A stretch of 64,000 nt of DNA. Origin: Pseudorasbora parva (Eukaryota > Chordata > Actinopteri > Cypriniformes > Gobionidae). The stretch is taken from assembly GCF_024679245.1 (NCBI RefSeq), contig NW_027125104.1:62001-126000 (forward strand). Direction: 5' to 3'. Shown in pieces: positions 47,006 to 59,997 of this stretch. The notes under the pieces are model-generated. The model was not told the DNA's origin and searched no databases. It saw nothing but the letters and a program-made list of their open reading frames with translations. Position numbers and translations under genes: made by a program. Position 1 is the first letter of the stretch; every line of letters starts with the position of its first letter.

Positions 47006-48038
47006 TACACACTGGTTAAAAGCAGATAGCGTGGAGGGAAAAAGCGTGCGGTTCTTGACGCTTGTGGCGCCGCCCACTGCCCCAAAGGGTGAAGTTGCAC
47101 CAGTTTTGTTATGTTTCTGTCTCTTTCTGCTGTGTCAGCCAGTGACCCGGAGAGTTCAGAGAACTGAACTGCGTCTGTTTTCATCGAGGTTGTCGAAACC
47201 TGCGACCGGTTTGCCGAATGTGGTTTTTCCCACAAACTTTGATATTCAACGGACGAGTTGATTGACAGCAGTGGTCCCAAAGGCAAAGTTGTTCGGATGG
47301 AGGTTTTCTGTCGTATGGTACGACTGTCTCGTGCGCGTGCTGTGAAAAAGCACGTGACATACGTTCGCCTATAGCCGCTCTCATGTTGTTGCTTTTTCAT
47401 TTTAAAGCGCCACTAGGTGGCCATTCACCGCGTCCTTTCTCGCCTGACCCCAGACTGAGCCCGTGCACGGGTGTACCGGCTTGGGTGAAATTGTCTCGTT
47501 CCGTCCAAGAGCTATAGCCGTTCTAGCAGACCCCGCCTCGCCCAGCCCGTAGGTTTCGGCCTGCCGCCGCCAAGCTGAATCGAAATTCCCACTTTTTTTC
47601 CGATCTGGACGGACAGTCAGACTCCAGAGAATCTTTCTGCACTGGTTTGGGCCAGATCGGGCAAAAGACCTAGGACTAGTGTGCAAAAGTAGGTTTTTCA
47701 CAAAATCCCAAATACCCGAAAATTTCGCCAGCGCAACCTTCGAATCCGAGGCATGCGTCTCGCTCGGCTCGAGCCAAGGATTCCGATGATATAAGACACT
47801 TGGTTCTGCGGCGTGCGGTTTGGGAGCTACGAGCCATTTCGTACTTTCGGTGGCTGTAGCGCCACCGCCGGGCCCATCGGGGGGCCAGCCTTGGTGATGT
47901 TGTAGAGCGAGTGGCTAGTACCATCCCTCAAAGTTTCAGGTCTCTACGACGTACGGCCTTTGCCAACCCTCCCCCCCCTCCCCGCTTCCCAGATGGGCGT
48001 CGCCTTTGCCGGCTCCCCTGCCGCTGCGTCATTGTGTC

Positions 48039-48226
48039 ATCGCTTCTCGGCCTTTTGGCTAAGATCAAGTGTAGTATCTGTTCTTATCAGTTTAATATCT
48101 GATACGTCCCCTATCCGGGGACTGCATATTAAATTGATTTTTGGCACATGGAGCCGGAACCGGGGCTTGCTCCGTCCACTCCACGCATCGACCTGGTATT
48201 GCAGTGCCTCCAGGAACGGTGTGCTT
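48039..48226 (+). ncRNA. U2 snRNA, unit 24
   Basis: Consensus gene body; the PSE has C at -58 (47981). The upstream spacer hairpin carries a unique C-to-T change in its right arm (CACGTGAC, near 47354). Confidence 0.97.
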
Positions 48227-48697
48227 CCCCTTTTTGGGGACTGCGAATTGTTGTGACTAATAGAAGAACCAACAACACCACTGGAATTTTGTCAGAGAAT
48301 ACAGAAATACGCAGGAAGCGCATACAGAATGACGATGAGGTGACCGTTGACGATGACCGTGCCACAGAGAAAGCAGCAAGCTGCGGTCATATGAGCATAG
48401 GGAAAAAAGAAGAACAAAAGCGTCGGTTGCCGGCCGGCTGACTCATCACCGTCACAGCACGTTTTTTGATGTCCCTCTTATTTGAGAGTCTTTACCAACG
48501 AGCTGATGAGTCGAATCAGGGGTTTGTGTTGGATGGATTAGGGACACCTGATTCAAATCAAGGTCAGGCACGCACGCACGCAGCAGTCAAGCAATGGAAG
48601 GTGCCCCGTCCTTCCTTTTCTTGGGGGAGGGGAAGGTCACCGTGTTTGAGGATGGCGAAGGGGGATAGGGCGCCTCTGCCTGGAGGCCAGGCTACTC

Positions 48698-48861
48698 ATA
48701 CTTACCTGGCAGGGGAGACACCATGATCAGGAAGGTGGTTCACCCAGGGCGAGGCTCGGCCATTGCACTCCGGTTGTGCTGACCCCTGCGAATTCCCCAA
48801 ATGTGGGAATCTCGACTGCATAATTTATGGTAGTGGGGGACTGTGTTCGCGCTCTCCCCTG
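48698..48861 (+). ncRNA. U1 snRNA, unit 24 (nt 147 variant)
   Basis: T for C at nt 147 (48844) turns the C147-G154 pair of stem-loop IV into a U-G wobble. T at -5. Confidence 0.97.
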
Positions 48862-49894
48862 TACACACTGGTTAAAAGCAGATAGCGTGGAGGGAAAAAG
48901 CGTGCGGTTCTTGACGCTTGTGGCGCCGCCCACTGCCCCAAAGGGTGAAGTTGCACCAGTTTTGTTATGTTTCTGTCTCTTTCTGCTGTGTCAGCCAGTG
49001 ACCCGGAGAGTTCAGAGAACTGAACTGCGTCTGTTTTCATCGAGGTTGTCGAAACCTGCGACCGGTTTGCCGAATGTGGTTTTTCCCACAAACTTTGATA
49101 TTCAACGGACGAGTTGATTGACAGCAGTGGTCCCAAAGGCAAAGTTGTTCGGATGGAGGTTTTCTGTCGTATGGCACGACTGTCTCGTGCGCGTGCTGTG
49201 AAAAAGCACGCGACATACGTTCGCCTATAGCCGCTCTCATGTTGTTGCTTTTTCATTTTAAAGCGCCACTAGGTGGCCATTCACCGCGTCCTTTCTCGCC
49301 TGACCCCAGACTGAGCCCGTGCACGGGTGTACCGGCTTGGGTGAAATTGTCTCGTTCCGTCCAAGAGCTATAGCCGTTCTAGCAGACCCCGCCTCGCCCA
49401 GCCCGTAGGTTTCGGCCTGCCGCCGCCAAGCTGAATCGAAATTCCCACTTTTTTTCCGATCTGGACGGACAGTCAGACTCCAGAGAATCTTTCTGCACTG
49501 GTTTGGGCCAGATCGGGCAAAAGACCTAGGACTAGTGTGCAAAAGTAGGTTTTTCACAAAATCCCAAATACCCGAAAATTTCGCCAGCGCAACCTTCGAA
49601 TCCGAGGCATGCGTCTCGCTCGGCTCGAGCCAAGGATTCCGATGATATAAGACACTTGGTTCTGCGGCGTGCGGTTTGGGAGCTACGAGCCATTTCGTAC
49701 TTTCGGTGGCTGTAGCGCCACCGCCGGGCCCATCGGGGGGCCAGCCTTGGTGATGTTGTAGAGCGAGTGGCTAGTACCATCCCTCAAAGTTTCAGGTCTC
49801 TACGACGTACGGCCTTTGCCAACCCTCCCCCCCCTCACCGCTTCCCAGATGGGCGTCGCCTTTGCCGGCTCCCCTGCCGCTGCGTCATTGTGTC

Positions 49895-50082
49895 ATCGCT
49901 TCTCGGCCTTTTGGCTAAGATCAAGTGTAGTATCTGTTCTTATCAGTTTAATATCTGATACGTCCCCTATCCGGGGACTGCATATTAAATTGATTTTTGG
50001 CACATGGAGCCGGAACCGGGGCTTGCTCCGTCCACTCCACGCATCGACCTGGTATTGCAGTGCCTCCAGGAACGGTGTGCTT
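49895..50082 (+). ncRNA. U2 snRNA, unit 25
   Basis: Consensus gene and PSE. Confidence 0.97.
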
Positions 50083-50553
50083 CCCCTTTTTGGGGACTGC
50101 GAATTGTTGTGACTAATAGAAGAACCAACAACACCACTGGAATTTTGTCAGAGAATACAGAAATACGCAGGAAGCGCATACAGAATGACGATGAGGTGAC
50201 CGTTGACGATGACCGTGCCACAGAGAAAGCAGCAAGCTGCGGTCATATGAGCATAGGGAAAAAAGAAGAACAAAAGCGTCGGTTGCCGGCCGGCTGACTC
50301 ATCACCGTCACAGCACGTTTTTTGATGTCCCTCTTATTTGAGAGTCTTTACCAACGAGCTGATGAGTCGAATCAGGGGTTTGTGTTGGATGGATTAGGGA
50401 CACCTGATTCAAATCAAGGTCAGGCACGCACGCACGCAGCAGTCAAGCAATGGAAGGTGCCCCGTCCTTCCTTTTCTTGGGGGAGGGGAAGGTCACCGTG
50501 TTTGAGGATGGCGAAGGGGGATAGGGCGCCTCTGCCTGGAGGCCAGGCAACTC

Positions 50554-50717
50554 ATACTTACCTGGCAGGGGAGACACCATGATCAGGAAGGTGGTTCACC
50601 CAGGGCGAGGCTCGGCCATTGCACTCCGGTTGTGCTGACCCCTGCGAATTCCCCAAATGTGGGAATCTCGACTGCATAATTTATGGTAGTGGGGGACTGC
50701 GTTCGCGCTCTCCCCTG
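50554..50717 (+). ncRNA. U1 snRNA, unit 25
   Basis: Consensus copy. Confidence 0.97.
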
Positions 50718-51750
50718 TACACACTGGTTAAAAGCAGATAGCGTGGAGGGAAAAAGCGTGCGGTTCTTGACGCTTGTGGCGCCGCCCACTGCCCCAAAGG
50801 GTGAAGTTGCACCAGTTTTGTTATGTTTCTGTCTCTTTCTGCTGTGTCAGCCAGTGACCCGGAGAGTTCAGAGAACTGAACTGCGTCTGTTTTCATCGAG
50901 GTTGTCGAAACCTGCGACCGGTTTGCCGAATGTGGTTTTTCCCACAAACTTTGATATTCAACGGACGAGTTGATTGACAGCAGTGGTCCCAAAGGCAAAG
51001 TTGTTCGGATGGAGGTTTTCTGTCGTATGGCACGACTGTCTCGTGCGCGTGCTGTGAAAAAGCACGCGACATACGTTCGCCTATAGCCGCTCTCATGTTG
51101 TTGCTTTTTCATTTTAAAGCGCCACTAGGTGGCCATTCACCGCGTCCTTTCTCGCCTGACCCCAGACTGAGCCCGTGCACGGGTGTACCGGCTTGGGTGA
51201 AATTGTCTCGTTCCGTCCAAGAGCTATAGCCGTTCTAGCAGACCCCGCCTCGCCCAGCCCGTAGGTTTCGGCCTGCCGCCGCCAAGCTGAATCGAAATTC
51301 CCACTTTTTTTCCGATCTGGACGGACAGTCAGACTCCAGAGAATCTTTCTGCACTGGTTTGGGCCAGATCGGGCAAAAGACCTAGGACTAGTGTGCAAAA
51401 GTAGGTTTTTCACAAAATCCCAAATACCCGAAAATTTCGCCAGCGCAACCTTCGAATCCGAGGCATGCGTCTCGCTCGGCTCGAGCCAAGGATTCCGATG
51501 ATATAAGACACTTGGTTCTGCGGCGTGCGGTTTGGGAGCTACGAGCCATTTCGTACTTTCGGTGGCTGTAGCGCCACCGCCGGGCCCATCGGGGGGCCAG
51601 CCTTGGTGATGTTGTAGAGCGAGTGGCTAGTACCATCCCTCAAAGTTTCAGGTCTCTACGACGTACGGCCTTTGCCAACCCTCCCCCCCCTCCCCGCTTC
51701 CCAGATGGGCGTCGCCTTTGCCGGCTCCCCTGCCGCTGCGTCATTGTGTC

Positions 51751-51938
51751 ATCGCTTCTCGGCCTTTTGGCTAAGATCAAGTGTAGTATCTGTTCTTATC
51801 AGTTTAATATCTGATACGTCCCCTATCCGGGGACTGCATATTAAATTGATTTTTGGCACATGGAGCCGGAACCGGGGCTTGCTCCGTCCACTCCACGCAT
51901 CGACCTGGTATTGCAGTGCCTCCAGGAACGGTGTGCTT
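51751..51938 (+). ncRNA. U2 snRNA, unit 26
   Basis: Consensus gene body; the PSE has C at -58 (51693). A unique G-to-A change lies downstream near 52059, outside the gene. Confidence 0.97.
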
Positions 51939-52409
51939 CCCCTTTTTGGGGACTGCGAATTGTTGTGACTAATAGAAGAACCAACAACACCACTGGAATT
52001 TTGTCAGAGAATACAGAAATACGCAGGAAGCGCATACAGAATGACGATGAGGTGACCATTGACGATGACCGTGCCACAGAGAAAGCAGCAAGCTGCGGTC
52101 ATATGAGCATAGGGAAAAAAGAAGAACAAAAGCGTCGGTTGCCGGCCGGCTGACTCATCACCGTCACAGCACGTTTTTTGATGTCCCTCTTATTTGAGAG
52201 TCTTTACCAACGAGCTGATGAGTCGAATCAGGGGTTTGTGTTGGATGGATTAGGGACACCTGATTCAAATCAAGGTCAGGCACGCACGCACGCAGCAGTC
52301 AAGCAATGGAAGGTGCCCCGTCCTTCCTTTTCTTGGGGGAGGGGAAGGTCACCGTGTTTGAGGATGGCGAAGGGGGATAGGGCGCCTCTGCCTGGAGGCC
52401 AGGCTACTC

Positions 52410-52573
52410 ATACTTACCTGGCAGGGGAGACACCATGATCAGGAAGGTGGTTCACCCAGGGCGAGGCTCGGCCATTGCACTCCGGTTGTGCTGACCCCTG
52501 CGAATTCCCCAAATGTGGGAATCTCGACTGCATAATTTATGGTAGTGGGGGACTGTGTTCGCGCTCTCCCCTG
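52410..52573 (+). ncRNA. U1 snRNA, unit 26 (nt 147 variant)
   Basis: T at nt 147 (52556) and T at -5, as in unit 24. Confidence 0.97.
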
Positions 52574-53606
52574 TACACACTGGTTAAAAGCAGATAGCGT
52601 GGAGGGAAAAAGCGTGCGGTTCTTGACGCTTGTGGCGCCGCCCACTGCCCCAAAGGGTGAAGTTGCACCAGTTTTGTTATGTTTCTGTCTCTTTCTGCTG
52701 TGTCAGCCAGTGACCCGGAGAGTTCAGAGAACTGAACTGCGTCTGTTTTCATCGAGGTTGTCGAAACCTGCGACCGGTTTGCCGAATGTGGTTTTTCCCA
52801 CAAACTTTGATATTCAACGGACGAGTTGATTGACAGCAGTGGTCCCAAAGGCAAAGTTGTTCGGATGGAGGTTTTCTGTCGTATGGCACGACTGTCTCGT
52901 GCGCGTGCTGTGAAAAAGCACGCGACATACGTTCGCCTATAGCCGCTCTCATGTTGTTGCTTTTTCATTTTAAAGCGCCACTAGGTGGCCATTCACCGCG
53001 TCCTTTCTCGCCTGACCCCAGACTGAGCCCGTGCACGGGTGTACCGGCTTGGGTGAAATTGTCTCGTTCCGTCCAAGAGCTATAGCCGTTCTAGCAGACC
53101 CCGCCTCGCCCAGCCCGTAGGTTTCGGCCTGCCGCCGCCAAGCTGAATCGAAATTCCCACTTTTTTTCCGATCTGGACGGACAGTCAGACTCCAGAGAAT
53201 CTTTCTGCACTGGTTTGGGCCAGATCGGGCAAAAGACCTAGGACTAGTGTGCAAAAGTAGGTTTTTCACAAAATCCCAAATACCCGAAAATTTCGCCAGC
53301 GCAACCTTCGAATCCGAGGCATGCGTCTCGCTCGGCTCGAGCCAAGGATTCCGATGATATAAGACACTTGGTTCTGCGGCGTGCGGTTTGGGAGCTACGA
53401 GCCATTTCGTACTTTCGGTGGCTGTAGCGCCACCGCCGGGCCCATCGGGGGGCCAGCCTTGGTGATGTTGTAGAGCGAGTGGCTAGTACCATCCCTCAAA
53501 GTTTCAGGTCTCTACGACGTACGGCCTTTGCCAACCCTCCCCCCCCTCACCGCTTCCCAGATGGGCGTCGCCTTTGCCGGCTCCCCTGCCGCTGCGTCAT
53601 TGTGTC

Positions 53607-53794
53607 ATCGCTTCTCGGCCTTTTGGCTAAGATCAAGTGTAGTATCTGTTCTTATCAGTTTAATATCTGATACGTCCCCTATCCGGGGACTGCATATTAA
53701 ATTGATTTTTGGCACATGGAGCCGGAACCGGGGCTTGCTCCGTCCACTCCACGCATCGACCTGGTATTGCAGTGCCTCCAGGAACGGTGTGCTT
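53607..53794 (+). ncRNA. U2 snRNA, unit 27
   Basis: Consensus gene and PSE. Confidence 0.97.
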
Positions 53795-54265
53795 CCCCTT
53801 TTTGGGGACTGCGAATTGTTGTGACTAATAGAAGAACCAACAACACCACTGGAATTTTGTCAGAGAATACAGAAATACGCAGGAAGCGCATACAGAATGA
53901 CGATGAGGTGACCGTTGACGATGACCGTGCCACAGAGAAAGCAGCAAGCTGCGGTCATATGAGCATAGGGAAAAAAGAAGAACAAAAGCGTCGGTTGCCG
54001 GCCGGCTGACTCATCACCGTCACAGCACGTTTTTTGATGTCCCTCTTATTTGAGAGTCTTTACCAACGAGCTGATGAGTCGAATCAGGGGTTTGTGTTGG
54101 ATGGATTAGGGACACCTGATTCAAATCAAGGTCAGGCACGCACGCACGCAGCAGTCAAGCAATGGAAGGTGCCCCGTCCTTCCTTTTCTTGGGGGAGGGG
54201 AAGGTCACCGTGTTTGAGGATGGCGAAGGGGGATAGGGCGCCTCTGCCTGGAGGCCAGGCAACTC

Positions 54266-54429
54266 ATACTTACCTGGCAGGGGAGACACCATGATCAGGA
54301 AGGTGGTTCACCCAGGGCGAGGCTCGGCCATTGCACTCCGGTTGTGCTGACCCCTGCGAATTCCCCAAATGTGGGAATCTCGACTGCATAATTTATGGTA
54401 GTGGGGGACTGCGTTCGCGCTCTCCCCTG
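54266..54429 (+). ncRNA. U1 snRNA, unit 27
   Basis: Consensus copy. Confidence 0.97.
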
Positions 54430-55462
54430 TACACACTGGTTAAAAGCAGATAGCGTGGAGGGAAAAAGCGTGCGGTTCTTGACGCTTGTGGCGCCGCCCA
54501 CTGCCCCAAAGGGTGAAGTTGCACCAGTTTTGTTATGTTTCTGTCTCTTTCTGCTGTGTCAGCCAGTGACCCGGAGAGTTCAGAGAACTGAACTGCGTCT
54601 GTTTTCATCGAGGTTGTCGAAACCTGCGACCGGTTTGCCGAATGTGGTTTTTCCCACAAACTTTGATATTCAACGGACGAGTTGATTGACAGCAGTGGTC
54701 CCAAAGGCAAAGTTGTTCGGATGGAGGTTTTCTGTCGTATGGTACGACTGTCTCGTGCGCGTGCTGTGAAAAAGCACGCGACATACGTTCGCCTATAGCC
54801 GCTCTCATGTTGTTGCTTTTTCATTTTAAAGCGCCACTAGGTGGCCATTCACCGCGTCCTTTCTCGCCTGACCCCAGACTGAGCCCGTGCACGGGTGTAC
54901 CGGCTTGGGTGAAATTGTCTCGTTCCGTCCAAGAGCTATAGCCGTTCTAGCAGACCCCGCCTCGCCCAGCCCGTAGGTTTCGGCCTGCCGCCGCCAAGCT
55001 GAATCGAAATTCCCACTTTTTTTCCGATCTGGACGGACAGTCAGACTCCAGAGAATCTTTCTGCACTGGTTTGGGCCAGATCGGGCAAAAGACCTAGGAC
55101 TAGTGTGCAAAAGTAGGTTTTTCACAAAATCCCAAATACCCGAAAATTTCGCCAGCGCAACCTTCGAATCCGAGGCATGCGTCTCGCTCGGCTCGAGCCA
55201 AGGATTCCGATGATATAAGACACTTGGTTCTGCGGCGTGCGGTTTGGGAGCTACGAGCCATTTCGTACTTTCGGTGGCTGTAGCGCCACCGCCGGGCCCA
55301 TCGGGGGGCCAGCCTTGGTGATGTTGTAGAGCGAGTGGCTAGTGCCATCCCTCAAAGTTTCAGGTCTCTACGACGTACGGCCTTTGCCAACCCTCCCCCC
55401 CCTCACCGCTTCCCAGATGGGCGTCGCCTTTGCCGGCTCCCCTGCCGCTGCGTCATTGTGTC

Positions 55463-55650
55463 ATCGCTTCTCGGCCTTTTGGCTAAGATCAAGTGTAGTA
55501 TCTGTTCTTATCAGTTTAATATCTGATACGTCCCCTATCCGGGGACTGCATATTAAATTGATTTTTGGCACATGGAGCCGGAACCGGGGCTTGCTCCGTC
55601 CACTCCACGCATCGACCTGGTATTGCAGTGCCTCCAGGAACGGTGTGCTT
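55463..55650 (+). ncRNA. U2 snRNA, unit 28
   Basis: Consensus gene and PSE. The upstream spacer has GTGCCATCC (near 55342), otherwise seen only in units 1 and 5, while nt 147 is the usual G. Confidence 0.97.
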
Positions 55651-56121
55651 CCCCTTTTTGGGGACTGCGAATTGTTGTGACTAATAGAAGAACCAACAAC
55701 ACCACTGGAATTTTGTCAGAGAATACAGAAATACGCAGGAAGCGCATACAGAATGACGATGAGGTGACCGTTGACGATGACCGTGCCACAGAGAAAGCAG
55801 CAAGCTGCGGTCATATGAGCATAGGGAAAAAAGAAGAACAAAAGCGTCGGTTGCCGGCCGGCTGACTCATCACCGTCACAGCACGTTTTTTGATGTCCCT
55901 CTTATTTGAGAGTCTTTACCAACGAGCTGATGAGTCGAATCAGGGGTTTGTGTTGGATGGATTAGGGACACCTGATTCAAATCAAGGTCAGGCACGCACG
56001 CACGCAGCAGTCAAGCAATGGAAGGTGCCCCGTCCTTCCTTTTCTTGGGGGAGGGGAAGGTCACCGTGTTTGAGGATGGCGAAGGGGGATAGGGCGCCTC
56101 TGCCTGGAGGCCAGGCTACTC

Positions 56122-56285
56122 ATACTTACCTGGCAGGGGAGACACCATGATCAGGAAGGTGGTTCACCCAGGGCGAGGCTCGGCCATTGCACTCCGGTTG
56201 TGCTGACCCCTGCGAATTCCCCAAATGTGGGAATCTCGACTGCATAATTTATGGTAGTGGGGGACTGTGTTCGCGCTCTCCCCTG
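56122..56285 (+). ncRNA. U1 snRNA, unit 28 (nt 147 variant)
   Basis: T at nt 147 (56268) and T at -5. Confidence 0.97.
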
Positions 56286-57318
56286 TACACACTGGTTAAA
56301 AGCAGATAGCGTGGAGGGAAAAAGCGTGCGGTTCTTGACGCTTGTGGCGCCGCCCACTGCCCCAAAGGGTGAAGTTGCACCAGTTTTGTTATGTTTCTGT
56401 CTCTTTCTGCTGTGTCAGCCAGTGACCCGGAGAGTTCAGAGAACTGAACTGCGTCTGTTTTCATCGAGGTTGTCGAAACCTGCGACCGGTTTGCCGAATG
56501 TGGTTTTTCCCACAAACTTTGATATTCAACGGACGAGTTGATTGACAGCAGTGGTCCCAAAGGCAAAGTTGTTCGGATGGAGGTTTTCTGTCGTATGGCA
56601 CGACTGTCTCGTGCGCGTGCTGTGAAAAAGCACGCGACATACGTTCGCCTATAGCCGCTCTCATGTTGTTGCTTTTTCATTTTAAAGCGCCACTAGGTGG
56701 CCATTCACCGCGTCCTTTCTCGCCTGACCCCAGACTGAGCCCGTGCACGGGTGTACCGGCTTGGGTGAAATTGTCTCGTTCCGTCCAAGAGCTATAGCCG
56801 TTCTAGCAGACCCCGCCTCGCCCAGCCCGTAGGTTTCGGCCTGCCGCCGCCAAGCTGAATCGAAATTCCCACTTTTTTTCCGATCTGGACGGACAGTCAG
56901 ACTCCAGAGAATCTTTCTGCACTGGTTTGGGCCAGATCGGGCAAAAGACCTAGGACTAGTGTGCAAAAGTAGGTTTTTCACAAAATCCCAAATACCCGAA
57001 AATTTCGCCAGCGCAACCTTCGAATCCGAGGCATGCGTCTCGCTCGGCTCGAGCCAAGGATTCCGATGATATAAGACACTTGGTTCTGCGGCGTGCGGTT
57101 TGGGAGCTACGAGCCATTTCGTACTTTCGGTGGCTGTAGCGCCACCGCCGGGCCCATCGGGGGGCCAGCCTTGGTGATGTTGTAGAGCGAGTGGCTAGTA
57201 CCATCCCTCAAAGTTTCAGGTCTCTACGACGTACGGCCTTTGCCAACCCTCCCCCCCCTCACCGCTTCCCAGATGGGCGTCGCCTTTGCCGGCTCCCCTG
57301 CCGCTGCGTCATTGTGTC

Positions 57319-57506
57319 ATCGCTTCTCGGCCTTTTGGCTAAGATCAAGTGTAGTATCTGTTCTTATCAGTTTAATATCTGATACGTCCCCTATCCGGGG
57401 ACTGCATATTAAATTGATTTTTGGCACATGGAGCCGGAACCGGGGCTTGCTCCGTCCACTCCACGCATCGACCTGGTATTGCAGTGCCTCCAGGAACGGT
57501 GTGCTT
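57319..57506 (+). ncRNA. U2 snRNA, unit 29
   Basis: Consensus gene and PSE. Confidence 0.97.
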
Positions 57507-57977
57507 CCCCTTTTTGGGGACTGCGAATTGTTGTGACTAATAGAAGAACCAACAACACCACTGGAATTTTGTCAGAGAATACAGAAATACGCAGGAAGCG
57601 CATACAGAATGACGATGAGGTGACCGTTGACGATGACCGTGCCACAGAGAAAGCAGCAAGCTGCGGTCATATGAGCATAGGGAAAAAAGAAGAACAAAAG
57701 CGTCGGTTGCCGGCCGGCTGACTCATCACCGTCACAGCACGTTTTTTGATGTCCCTCTTATTTGAGAGTCTTTACCAACGAGCTGATGAGTCGAATCAGG
57801 GGTTTGTGTTGGATGGATTAGGGACACCTGATTCAAATCAAGGTCAGGCACGCACGCACGCAGCAGTCAAGCAATGGAAGGTGCCCCGTCCTTCCTTTTC
57901 TTGGGGGAGGGGAAGGTCACCGTGTTTGAGGATGGCGAAGGGGGATAGGGCGCCTCTGCCTGGAGGCCAGGCAACTC

Positions 57978-58141
57978 ATACTTACCTGGCAGGGGAGACA
58001 CCATGATCAGGAAGGTGGTTCACCCAGGGCGAGGCTCGGCCATTGCACTCCGGTTGTGCTGACCCCTGCGAATTCCCCAAATGTGGGAATCTCGACTGCA
58101 TAATTTATGGTAGTGGGGGACTGCGTTCGCGCTCTCCCCTG
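57978..58141 (+). ncRNA. U1 snRNA, unit 29
   Basis: Consensus copy. Confidence 0.97.
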
Positions 58142-59174
58142 TACACACTGGTTAAAAGCAGATAGCGTGGAGGGAAAAAGCGTGCGGTTCTTGACGCTTG
58201 TGGCGCCGCCCACTGCCCCAAAGGGTGAAGTTGCACCAGTTTTGTTATGTTTCTGTCTCTTTCTGCTGTGTCAGCCAGTGACCCGGAGAGTTCAGAGAAC
58301 TGAACTGCGTCTGTTTTCATCGAGGTTGTCGAAACCTGCGACCGGTTTGCCGAATGTGGTTTTTCCCACAAACTTTGATATTCAACGGACGAGTTGATTG
58401 ACAGCAGTGGTCCCAAAGGCAAAGTTGTTCGGATGGAGGTTTTCTGTCGTATGGCACGACTGTCTCGTGCGCGTGCTGTGAAAAAGCACGCGACATACGT
58501 TCGCCTATAGCCGCTCTCATGTTGTTGCTTTTTCATTTTAAAGCGCCACTAGGTGGCCATTCACCGCGTCCTTTCTCGCCTGACCCCAGACTGAGCCCGT
58601 GCACGGGTGTACCGGCTTGGGTGAAATTGTCTCGTTCCGTCCAAGAGCTATAGCCGTTCTAGCAGACCCCGCCTCGCCCAGCCCGTAGGTTTCGGCCTGC
58701 CGCCGCCAAGCTGAATCGAAATTCCCACTTTTTTTCCGATCTGGACGGACAGTCAGACTCCAGAGAATCTTTCTGCACTGGTTTGGGCCAGATCGGGCAA
58801 AAGACCTAGGACTAGTGTGCAAAAGTAGGTTTTTCACAAAATCCCAAATACCCGAAAATTTCGCCAGCGCAACCTTCGAATCCGAGGCATGCGTCTCGCT
58901 CGGCTCGAGCCAAGGATTCCGATGATATAAGACACTTGGTTCTGCGGCGTGCGGTTTGGGAGCTACGAGCCATTTCGTACTTTCGGTGGCTGTAGCGCCA
59001 CCGCCGGGCCCATCGGGGGGCCAGCCTTGGTGATGTTGTAGAGCGAGTGGCTAGTACCATCCCTCAAAGTTTCAGGTCTCTACGACGTACGGCCTTTGCC
59101 AACCCTCCCCCCCCTCACCGCTTCCCAGATGGGCGTCGCCTTTGCCGGCTCCCCTGCCGCTGCGTCATTGTGTC

Positions 59175-59362
59175 ATCGCTTCTCGGCCTTTTGGCTAAGA
59201 TCAAGTGTAGTATCTGTTCTTATCAGTTTAATATCTGATACGTCCCCTATCCGGGGACTGCATATTAAATTGATTTTTGGCACATGGAGCCGGAACCGGG
59301 GCTTGCTCCGTCCACTCCACGCATCGACCTGGTATTGCAGTGCCTCCAGGAACGGTGTGCTT
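59175..59362 (+). ncRNA. U2 snRNA, unit 30
   Basis: Consensus gene and PSE. Confidence 0.97.
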
Positions 59363-59833
59363 CCCCTTTTTGGGGACTGCGAATTGTTGTGACTAATAGA
59401 AGAACCAACAACACCACTGGAATTTTGTCAGAGAATACAGAAATACGCAGGAAGCGCATACAGAATGACGATGAGGTGACCGTTGACGATGACCGTGCCA
59501 CAGAGAAAGCAGCAAGCTGCGGTCATATGAGCATAGGGAAAAAAGAAGAACAAAAGCGTCGGTTGCCGGCCGGCTGACTCATCACCGTCACAGCACGTTT
59601 TTTGATGTCCCTCTTATTTGAGAGTCTTTACCAACGAGCTGATGAGTCGAATCAGGGGTTTGTGTTGGATGGATTAGGGACACCTGATTCAAATCAAGGT
59701 CAGGCACGCACGCACGCAGCAGTCAAGCAATGGAAGGTGCCCCGTCCTTCCTTTTCTTGGGGGAGGGGAAGGTCACCGTGTTTGAGGATGGCGAAGGGGG
59801 ATAGGGCGCCTCTGCCTGGAGGCCAGGCTACTC

Positions 59834-59997
59834 ATACTTACCTGGCAGGGGAGACACCATGATCAGGAAGGTGGTTCACCCAGGGCGAGGCTCGGCCATT
59901 GCACTCCGGTTGTGCTGACCCCTGCGAATTCCCCAAATGTGGGAATCTCGACTGCATAATTTATGGTAGTGGGGGACTGTGTTCGCGCTCTCCCCTG
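59834..59997 (+). ncRNA. U1 snRNA, unit 30 (nt 147 variant)
   Basis: T at nt 147 (59980) and T at -5, here in a unit with the CA spacer variant: a recombinant of the two dimer halves. Confidence 0.97.

Larger units (their letters stand above)
47141..58276 (+). repeat. Two-unit alternation (3,712-bp period), units 24-29
   Basis: Units 24, 26 and 28 carry T at U1 -5 and T at U1 nt 147. Units 25, 27 and 29 carry A and C at these sites and the CA spacer variant. Units 30 and 31 both carry the T/T type, so the strict alternation ends there. Confidence 0.78.
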
